DNA of 64,000 nucleotides from Pseudolachnospira sp051055405 (GTDB lineage Bacteria; Bacillota; Clostridia; Lachnospirales; Lachnospiraceae): NCBI RefSeq assembly GCF_051055405.1, contig NZ_CP167068.1:1736001-1800000 (forward strand), given 5' to 3'. Positions 57,563-64,000 of the stretch are shown one piece after another (the first letter of the stretch is position 1; each line of letters opens with the position of its first letter). Both the position numbers and the translations under genes were made by a program. The notes beneath the pieces are model-generated. The model did no database searches, was not told the DNA's origin, and was given only the letters and a program-made list of their open reading frames with translations.

Positions 57563-59063
57563 TACCTTCTCCTTCTATCGCCCAATTTCTAGCGCAAGCC
57601 ACCGCTCTTTTCCAACCGTTCAGCCGCTTCTTTCGAACCGCTTCATCCATTTGAGGCTGGAACGTACAGTCCACTTCCCAGTTGGCTCGAATTTCTTTCG
57701 TATCTTTCCAGTATCCCACCGCTAAGCCGGCCAAATACGCAGCGCCCAGAGCCGTCGTCTCAATACAGCGTGGACGCACTACCATCGTCTTTAGAATATC
57801 TGCTTGAAATTGCATCAAAAACTGGTTTGAACTGGCACCTCCGTCCACCTGTAAGCTCCGCAGAGAAATTCCGGCGTCCTTTTCCATTGCCGCCAGCACA
57901 TCTCCCGTCTGATAAGCAATGGATTCCAAAGTGGCACGAACCAAATGATTCCGGTTAAACCCTCTCGTGATACCGACCACAACGCCTCTCGCATAAGGAT
58001 CCCAATAAGGGGCGCCAAGCCCTGTAAACGCCGGCACCACATAGGCCCCGGCTGTATCTGCCGCCTCTTTGGCAAGGGCTTCCGACTCGGCAGATTTCCG
58101 GAACAATTGCAATTCGTCCCGCAGCCATTGAATCGCTGCTCCTCCCACAAACACGCTGCCTTCCAAAGCATATTCCACGTTTTCATCCGCGCTGGCCGCA
58201 ATGGTCGTGATCAGGCCGTTTTTTGAATGAACCAGCTTGCGGCCTGTATTCATCAATAGAAAGCATCCGGTTCCATATGTATTTTTTCCTTCACCCGGCG
58301 AAAAACAGCACTGGCCGAACAGCGCAGCCTGCTGGTCGCCGGCCACACCAGCAATGGGAATCGCTCCTCCCAATACCGTCGGGTCTGTCACGCCGAAAAG
58401 GCCGCTGGAAGGCTGTACCTTTGGAAGCATGGATTTGGGAATCTGAAACCAATCCAACAGTTCCTGATCCCAATCCAATTTGCGGATATCATACAGCATG
58501 GTCCGGGATGCATTGGTCCGGTCCGTCACATGGGCTGCTCCTTTCGTCAGCTTCCAAATCAGCCAGGAATCTACTGTGCCAAACAGCAATCGCCCCTCTT
58601 CCGCTTTCTTTCTGGCTCCCGGAACATGATCTAAGATCCATTGAATCTTGGATGCAGAAAAATAAGCGTCCGGAATCAGCCCCGTGCGTTCCGGCGTCTC
58701 TTCCGCCAACTTGGTCTTGCGAAATTCGTCGATGGCGCCCGCCGTCCTGCGGCATTGCCATACGATTGCATTGGCAACGGGCTCTCCTGTTTCCCGGTCC
58801 CAGACAATCGTGGTCTCCCGCTGATTCGTAATTCCAATCGCCGCAATCGCAGAGGGGCCTACTCCCAACTTTCCCATCGCCTCGCTGGCCACTCCCACCT
58901 GAGAAGCCCAAATTTCCATGGGATCGTGTTCCACCCACCCTGGCTTCGGATAGATCTGGTGAAATTCTCTGGACGCCACGCTTTTCATATTACCTTTTCG
59001 GTCAAAAAGGATACAGCGGGAACTGGTGGTTCCCTGATCCAATGCCATGATATATTGTTCCAT
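57546..59063 (-). CDS. glpK: glycerol kinase
   Basis: ATP-dependent phosphorylation of glycerol. 505 residues; FGGY family with ALDQGTTSSRCILFD, the HDPMEIWA segment, GITNQRETT and TYGTGCFLLMNTG. No glpF or glpD is next to it. Followed by hisH with a 17-base overlap, an unusual partnership. Confidence 0.95.
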   Translation of the reverse strand: MEQYIMALDQGTTSSRCILFDRKGNMKSVASREFHQIYPKPGWVEHDPMEIWASQVGVASEAMGKLGVGPSAIAAIGITNQRETTIVWDRETGEPVANAIVWQCRRTAGAIDEFRKTKLAEETPERTGLIPDAYFSASKIQWILDHVPGARKKAEEGRLLFGTVDSWLIWKLTKGAAHVTDRTNASRTMLYDIRKLDWDQELLDWFQIPKSMLPKVQPSSGLFGVTDPTVLGGAIPIAGVAGDQQAALFGQCCFSPGEGKNTYGTGCFLLMNTGRKLVHSKNGLITTIAASADENVEYALEGSVFVGGAAIQWLRDELQLFRKSAESEALAKEAADTAGAYVVPAFTGLGAPYWDPYARGVVVGITRGFNRNHLVRATLESIAYQTGDVLAAMEKDAGISLRSLQVDGGASSNQFLMQFQADILKTMVVRPRCIETTALGAAYLAGLAVGYWKDTKEIRANWEVDCTFQPQMDEAVRKKRLNGWKRAVACARNWAIEGEGNDSDH

Positions 59064-59169
59064 TGCTTATCCGACCTCTCCTACTTCAAATTCTTTCCCC
59101 TCAAACAAAGCTGCTTGGCTCATGAATGTAAAGAAAGCAGAAGCGGAAAGAGAAGTCCGCCGGTCCGTT

Positions 59170-59985
59170 TTACTCCCATGCCACTTCCCCCTTCGCCTCT
59201 GCCAATTTCGTCAAAATATCCAGTACGCCGTCTTCCATCATCGGCTTTGTCAAATACGCGGCCGCCGCTTTCACTTCTGCTTTCGCACTGCCTACCGCAT
59301 AACTGTACATTGCCTGGCGCAGCATCGAAAGATCGTTCAGCTCATCGCCAAAGAGCATCGTCTCCTCCGGAGCAATTCCCAGGCTTTCCTGCAGCAGGCG
59401 GATCGCATTTCCCTTTTGTACTTTCGGATCCGCAAAATCCACCCATTCTGGGCCGGATATCACACCGCTTAGCCGTTCCTTCCACGGTTCAATCAAGGCT
59501 GTACCAGGATGTTCGCTGCTCGGATCATGAAAAATGGAAAATTTTACTGCCTCTGAAGATACCGCGGAAAGATCCGGTATTTCCTGAACGGTAAAGCGAT
59601 ACTCCTCCCGCAGCAAATGTAAGAATTTCGCATCGGCCCCCTGTTTGCAGTAAGTCGCCTGGCTCGTCGCAATCAAAAGCTCACATCCCGGCAGCTGTTC
59701 CGCCTGCCGAAGCAACGGAAGCAAGTAATCCTGACGCATCGGAGTGGAAAAAAGGATTCGGGAAGCCGTACTTAAAACCGCTCCATTGTTGCTGATAAAA
59801 AAGATGCGGTTTTTGACCGGTGCAAAAAGCCGGTGTAAACTGTCTTCCTGCCGGCCGCTGGCCACCGCAAACTGGATTCCCAGCGCCCTTAACTGTTCAA
59901 TGATGGTAAAATAAGCGGGATTCAACTGGCTCGTCCCATTGGGCACCAGCGTCCCGTCCACATCGCTCGCCACTAATCGAATCAT
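59170..59985 (-). CDS. HAD-superfamily Cof-type phosphatase
   Basis: About 271 residues. Motif I SDVDGTLV (about 7-14), motif II ISNNGA about 87-92 and motif IV GDELNDLSMLRQA about 210 mark a Cof-like hydrolase of sugar phosphates or flavin precursors. I choose the ATG at 59985, overlapping the rpe stop as ATGA; the ATG three codons upstream is an alternative. Substrate unknown. Confidence 0.85.
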   Translation of the reverse strand: MIRLVASDVDGTLVPNGTSQLNPAYFTIIEQLRALGIQFAVASGRQEDSLHRLFAPVKNRIFFISNNGAVLSTASRILFSTPMRQDYLLPLLRQAEQLPGCELLIATSQATYCKQGADAKFLHLLREEYRFTVQEIPDLSAVSSEAVKFSIFHDPSSEHPGTALIEPWKERLSGVISGPEWVDFADPKVQKGNAIRLLQESLGIAPEETMLFGDELNDLSMLRQAMYSYAVGSAKAEVKAAAAYLTKPMMEDGVLDILTKLAEAKGEVAWE

Positions 59986-60635
59986 AGCATCCATTCCAAA
60001 AAGGCTTTCACATTGGCCTCTGCGTCTCCTCGAAACACAGCGGACCCTGCCACCAATACATTGGCTCCGGCCTCCAACACGGAAAGTCCGTTGCCAAGCC
60101 CTACGCCACCGTCTACTTCAATATCCGTATCCAGATTTCGATCTGTCAAAAAACGACGAAGTTCCTGAATCTTCTCCGTCACATAGGGAATATATTTCTG
60201 TCCGCCAAATCCAGGGTTCACCGACATCAGCAGAATCATGTCCGCCTTGTCCGCCACCCATTTCACTGCGTCAAGAGGAGTCGCTGGGTTCAATGCCACG
60301 CCGGCCCGTACGCCCAAATCCCGAATTTTTTGCAGCGTCCGGTCCAGATGCCGGCAAGCTTCCGCATGGACCGTCAGAATATCCGCTCCAGCCTCAACAA
60401 AATCTTCTAAATACCGATCCGGATCTTCTATCATCAAATGTACGTCAAATACCAGCTTACTCTGCTTCCGCAAGCTGGCAATGACCGGCATTCCAAAAGA
60501 GATACTGGGGACAAAAGCCCCGTCCATCACATCCAGATGCAAATACTGCGCTCCGGCTCGTTCTACCTTTTCCACATCCTCCGCCAGCCTTGAAAAATCA
60601 GCCGCCAACAAGGAAGGTGAAAGAATCTTTTTCAT
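59982..60635 (-). CDS. rpe: ribulose-phosphate 3-epimerase
   Basis: Epimerises ribulose-5-P and xylulose-5-P. 217 residues; SLLAADFSRLAEDV, YLHLDVMDGAFVPSISFG, MSVNPGFGGQKYI and VDGGVGLGN are the family motifs with metal ligands. Between rsgA and the HAD gene in the classical Firmicute prkC-rsgA-rpe cluster. Confidence 0.95.
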   Translation of the reverse strand: MKKILSPSLLAADFSRLAEDVEKVERAGAQYLHLDVMDGAFVPSISFGMPVIASLRKQSKLVFDVHLMIEDPDRYLEDFVEAGADILTVHAEACRHLDRTLQKIRDLGVRAGVALNPATPLDAVKWVADKADMILLMSVNPGFGGQKYIPYVTEKIQELRRFLTDRNLDTDIEVDGGVGLGNGLSVLEAGANVLVAGSAVFRGDAEANVKAFLEWML

Positions 60636-60647
60636 TTGGTATCTCCT

Positions 60648-61526
60648 CTACCATTTTTTTCGTCCTTTCAGCTCTTGATAGATCTGAAGGTAATTCTCAT
60701 ATCGCTCTCGGCTGATAGCCTCTTCCTCTACCGCCTGCTTCACTCCGCATTCCCTCTCTCCCACATGGACACAATCAGGAAAACGGCAATGTTTCGAGGG
60801 CTCTTCAAATTCCGGGAAGTAGTCTTTCAGCTGGCCGCACTCGATTCCCTCCACATTCATAGAGGTGAATCCCGGCGTATCCAGCAGATACGTCTCTGCC
60901 TCCAAATAGAAAAGTTCCGTGTGCCTAGTCGTATGACGGCCTCTTTGGATCTTTTCGCTGACCGCTCCCGTTTCCATACCAGCCTCAGGATTCAGAATAT
61001 TCATCAAAGAAGATTTTCCCACTCCCGACGGCCCGGCCAAAGCCGTTGTCTTTCCCCGTAAAATTTCCCGTATGCACTCCAGGCCTTCGGCCTTCTTCAC
61101 ACTCAAAAAACAAATTTCATAACCAGTATTTCGATAGATCGAACGATACGCTTCCGGTTCTTCCCCATCCCCCAAGTCGGTTTTATTAAAACAAAGGACA
61201 ATCGGAATCCCCTTTTGTTCCATTGCAATCAAAAAGCGATCCAGGAGGTTCCAATTGGGAAGCGGAGATTTCACGGCAAAGACCAACATCGCTTGATCGA
61301 TATTGGCTACCGCTGGACGAATCAGTTCATTTTTTCGCGGGAGAACAGAAATAATATTCCCCTCTCCCGCGTTTTCATCTGTAATATCAAATTCTACATC
61401 GTCTCCGACCAAAGGTTTTATGTTTCGATTCCGAAAAACACCTTTTGCCTTGCACGCATAGACGCGGTTGCGTCCATCGTGAACATAGTAGAACCCAGCA
61501 ATTCCCTTGATGATCTTTCCTCGCAT
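60648..61526 (-). CDS. rsgA: ribosome small subunit-dependent GTPase A
   Basis: Late 30S assembly GTPase with circular permutation: OB fold (about 1-75), NKTD (114-117) before P-loop GPSGVGKSS (165-173), and a C-terminal Zn knuckle with C-x4-C-x-H-x5-C around CRFPDCVHVGEREC. 292 residues from the ATG at 61526, which follows the prkC stop by one base; the 41-codon upstream extension lies inside prkC. Confidence 0.95.
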   Translation of the reverse strand: MRGKIIKGIAGFYYVHDGRNRVYACKAKGVFRNRNIKPLVGDDVEFDITDENAGEGNIISVLPRKNELIRPAVANIDQAMLVFAVKSPLPNWNLLDRFLIAMEQKGIPIVLCFNKTDLGDGEEPEAYRSIYRNTGYEICFLSVKKAEGLECIREILRGKTTALAGPSGVGKSSLMNILNPEAGMETGAVSEKIQRGRHTTRHTELFYLEAETYLLDTPGFTSMNVEGIECGQLKDYFPEFEEPSKHCRFPDCVHVGERECGVKQAVEEEAISRERYENYLQIYQELKGRKKW

Positions 61527-61527
61527 A

Positions 61528-63666
61528 TCAGGCCGCAGGCGCTCCGCCGTCTTCCGGAACCGTCTCTCCTCCGTTCGGATCGCCCGCTGGCGGTTCCTGT
61601 ACCGGCGGATCCGGCCGAGCCTGGGTCGGTTCCGGTCCGTAGCTGACAATGACCACGATCGTCTCGCCCTTTTTCACCGACTCGCCAGGAGATGTCTCCT
61701 GACCAATGACCGTTCCTTTCGGATTATCGTCATCATATTCATATCTTACGTCGATCAGGAGATCCACCTTAGACATCGCTTCCCGCGCTTCTTTTAAGGT
61801 CCCCCAACGCACATCCGGAACTTTTACGGAAGAACTGCCTTTACTGATCACAATATTCACAGTGGTTCCTTCGTCCACCGTCGAATGCGCCTCTACACTC
61901 TGACTGATAACCAAGTCTTTTTCTACTTCATCACTATTCTTCCGTTCTACAGAACCCAGAACTAGATTTCGATCTTCCAAAGCGGCTCTCGCCGATTCTT
62001 CCGACATATTTCGCAAATCCGGAACCTCGACCGGCTTCACAGTAGGACCGGCGCTGACAATCAATACGATCTCCGCATCCTTATCAATCACGCTTCCGAT
62101 GCCTGGGTTAGTGCCAATCACCGTACCTGCAGCAATCGTCTCATGGTTTTGCTCTTGCACCGCATTGGCCACATTGGTAAATCCGGCGGACCGCAGAGAA
62201 CGCCGCGCTTCCTGCTCGGTCTTCCCCTCTAAGTCTGCGGGAATCGCCAACTTATTGCTGCCAGTGCTCACCTTGACCGTCACGGTGGTGGACCGGTCCA
62301 CAACGTCGCCTTCCTTATAATCCTGTTCTACAATCTGGTCCTTCGCATATTCCTCCGAAGGGATATATTCGGATACGCGGATCGTCAGGTTCAGATTCTT
62401 TTCTTTGATCTCTTTCTCCGCTTCTTCCACGGTTTTCCCGACAAAGTTTACCATTGTCACTTTCGTGGAGTCTGAACTTTCCGCGGTTGTATCGCTGGAA
62501 CCAAAATCAAATACGCCGCAGGCACGAAGTCCAATAGCCGCTACGATAATGACGATCAGAACCGCCACGCCGATCATGATATAGGTTACAATTTTTTCAA
62601 AATGAGAATCGCTCTCGTCGTCCTCGTCGAACTCATCGTCGTATTCGTCGTCATACTCGTCCTCGTACTCATCCTCATAGCCGTCGCCTTCATCTTCGAC
62701 GCCCATCTGGTACGCTTTCTCCGCACGCCGTTCTTCCTCTACCGATACCCGGCTGCTTCCCCGTTTGATCTGCTCGATGTCCGACTGGCGGAAAATCGTC
62801 GTTGGAGAATTGTTGGTCAAAGGTGCCATCTTCACAAAATCTCCGTTGGGCATGGATAAGCACTTCTTCAGATCCTCAATCAGCTCTGTAGCCGAGGCAT
62901 AGCGGCGTTCCGGCTTTTTCTGGGTACATTTCAGAATGATTTTTTCCAGGCTGACCGGAATCAACGGCTCGTATTCTCTCGGAGGCACCATCTCCCCCTG
63001 AATATGCAAAAGAGCCACCGCAACGGTAGAATCGCCCTCAAAAGGAACCCGTCCTGTCAGCATTTCATATAACGTGATACCTAAAGAATAGATGTCGCTT
63101 CTCTCGTCGCAGTAACCGCCTCTGGCCTGCTCCGGAGAAATATAATGAACGCTCCCCATGGTATTGGAACTGATCGTCTGAGAGGACGCCGCGCGCGCAA
63201 TGCCAAAATCGGTCACCTTCACCTTGCCCTCTCTCGAAATCATGATGTTCTGAGGCTTAATATCCCGGTGAATGATATGTTCCCGATGAGCCGCTTCCAA
63301 ACCGCGCGCCACCTGCATGGTCACCTCAATGGATTCCCGAATCTCTAACTTTTTCTTTCGCTCAATATACTTTTTCAGCGTAATTCCGTCGATCAGCTCC
63401 ATGACGATATAGTGGACGCCGTTTTCCTCTCCCACATCATAAATATTTACAATATTGGGATGGGACAGACACGCCGCCGACTGCGCCTCCATACGAAACT
63501 TCGCGACAAAACTCTGATCACTGGCAAATTCCGTCTTTAAAACCTTAATCGCAACAAACCGATTCAGCTTATGGCATTTGGCCTTATAGACATCCGACAT
63601 GCCTCCTGAACCAATCTTACTGATAATTTCATATCGGTTGCCCAAAAACATACCTATTCTTAGCAT
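61528..63666 (-). CDS. prkC: Ser/Thr protein kinase with PASTA domains
   Basis: Membrane Hanks-type kinase that senses muropeptides or lipid II. 712 residues: kinase domain 1-275 (GSGGMS loop 19-24, K41, HRDIKPQN 133-140, DFG 153-155); an acidic Asp/Glu/Tyr-rich juxtamembrane stretch about 325-350; one transmembrane segment (about 360-380); four PASTA repeats (about 400-680); and a Pro-rich tail. ATG overlaps the phosphatase stop by seven bases; GAGGTG is its ribosome binding site. Confidence 0.96.
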   Translation of the reverse strand: MLRIGMFLGNRYEIISKIGSGGMSDVYKAKCHKLNRFVAIKVLKTEFASDQSFVAKFRMEAQSAACLSHPNIVNIYDVGEENGVHYIVMELIDGITLKKYIERKKKLEIRESIEVTMQVARGLEAAHREHIIHRDIKPQNIMISREGKVKVTDFGIARAASSQTISSNTMGSVHYISPEQARGGYCDERSDIYSLGITLYEMLTGRVPFEGDSTVAVALLHIQGEMVPPREYEPLIPVSLEKIILKCTQKKPERRYASATELIEDLKKCLSMPNGDFVKMAPLTNNSPTTIFRQSDIEQIKRGSSRVSVEEERRAEKAYQMGVEDEGDGYEDEYEDEYDDEYDDEFDEDDESDSHFEKIVTYIMIGVAVLIVIIVAAIGLRACGVFDFGSSDTTAESSDSTKVTMVNFVGKTVEEAEKEIKEKNLNLTIRVSEYIPSEEYAKDQIVEQDYKEGDVVDRSTTVTVKVSTGSNKLAIPADLEGKTEQEARRSLRSAGFTNVANAVQEQNHETIAAGTVIGTNPGIGSVIDKDAEIVLIVSAGPTVKPVEVPDLRNMSEESARAALEDRNLVLGSVERKNSDEVEKDLVISQSVEAHSTVDEGTTVNIVISKGSSSVKVPDVRWGTLKEAREAMSKVDLLIDVRYEYDDDNPKGTVIGQETSPGESVKKGETIVVIVSYGPEPTQARPDPPVQEPPAGDPNGGETVPEDGGAPAA

Positions 63667-64000
63667 ATATTCACCTCATCTAGATCCGGCTCCACTAAAA
63701 TCACCGAAATATTATCCCTTCCTCCGTTGTTCTTGCCTTCTTCCACTAATTCCGTTCCTAGTTCTTCCAGCGGCTCCGGCCTCGAAAGGGTTCTCTCTAT
63801 CTCATCGTCTTCCACCATGTTCGTCAATCCATCCGAACACAGGAGAATCCGTTCTCCAGGATTTAAATCAATCTCAAAGAAATCTGCCGTTACCGTTTTG
63901 TCAATTCCTACGGCCCTGGTGATAATATTTTTCTTTTCCCAATAGCTTTCACTGTCTCGCTGCATCTTCCCGTCGGCCACCATTTCCTCGACCCATGAAT
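63660..64000 (-). CDS. prpC: PP2C-type protein phosphatase, C-terminal part
   Basis: Partner phosphatase of PrkC; the start is beyond the right edge. The visible C-terminal 112 residues have SWVEEMVADGK, ITRAVG, LLCSDGLTNMVEDDEI and GGRDNISVILV, the metal-binding motifs of the PrpC/Stp family (D in SDG, D in RDN). Stop TAA overlaps the prkC ATG. Confidence 0.93.
   Translation of the reverse strand, partial: SWVEEMVADGKMQRDSESYWEKKNIITRAVGIDKTVTADFFEIDLNPGERILLCSDGLTNMVEDDEIERTLSRPEPLEELGTELVEEGKNNGGRDNISVILVEPDLDEVNIC

Overview
The window reads as chromosome of an anaerobic, spore-former-type Firmicute (Clostridia, probably a Lachnospiraceae-like gut or sediment organism). The support is indirect but consistent: a PASTA-domain kinase next to a PP2C phosphatase and RsgA, a DarA-type c-di-AMP receptor, Ptb/Buk energy conservation, ferredoxin-linked 2-oxoacid oxidation, cobalt-early (anaerobic) cobalamin genes, AGGAGG ribosome binding sites and clean sigma-A promoters with 17-bp spacers. 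No rRNA, tRNA, insertion sequence, prophage or CRISPR array was seen.

Layout. 1-5.0 kb: minus-strand anaerobic cobalamin operon (cbiD-cbiL-cbiF-cbiG-cbiH-cbiJ, the last cut by the window edge) behind a cobalamin riboswitch with an intrinsic terminator. 5.0-7.3 kb: an orphan citrate lyase ligase and a LysR regulator. 7.3-24.9 kb: the first large catabolic locus. It holds a TRAP transporter with two paralogous binding proteins, an IclR regulator, a long operon (hydantoin/Asp racemase, 2-oxoacid:ferredoxin oxidoreductase with four subunits, Ptb, Buk, cyclic amidohydrolase, N-carbamoyl-type amidohydrolase, IlvD-like dehydratase, LarA-like protein) and a split UxaA-type dehydratase. Three transcription units here share one promoter/operator design, with a 17-bp palindrome of the form GTTTCA-N5-TGAAAC just downstream of the start. 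25.1-29.4 kb: MoxR/DUF58/membrane operon ending in a YjbR protein.

29.5-40.3 kb: an accessory stretch with an OxlT-like carrier, a BaiCD/FadH-like flavin-FeS reductase, an amidase, an ornithine-cyclodeaminase family protein, a metallo-beta-lactamase fold hydrolase, a PadR regulator, a DUF3237 protein, a second IclR regulator and a LysR regulator. 40.3-47.3 kb: the second catabolic locus (xylose-isomerase-like TIM barrel, acylating aldehyde dehydrogenase, ThDP enzyme, HMG-CoA-lyase-like protein, shikimate-dehydrogenase-like protein). It has strong codon bias, stem-loops in its downstream gene gaps and TTYCA-N5-TGRAA palindromes downstream of two strong promoters. 47.3-52.4 kb: darA, a hairpin-rich spacer and a type III restriction-modification pair. 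52.4-64 kb: housekeeping genes (AI-2E family permease, peptidoglycan amidase, uppP, ung, hisF, hisH, glpK, a HAD phosphatase, rpe, rsgA, prkC, prpC).

Working model. Locus 1 imports an anionic substrate by TRAP transport, opens a cyclic ureide or imide, dehydrates hydroxy acids to 2-oxo acids, oxidises these to acyl-CoA with reduced ferredoxin, and makes ATP through acyl phosphate. Locus 2 looks like a second anaerobic route with IolE-, IolD- and IolA-like chemistry plus a retro-Claisen lyase, possibly ring opening of a cyclitol or shikimate-type compound. Both assignments are inferences from families and gene order; neither substrate can be read from the sequence.
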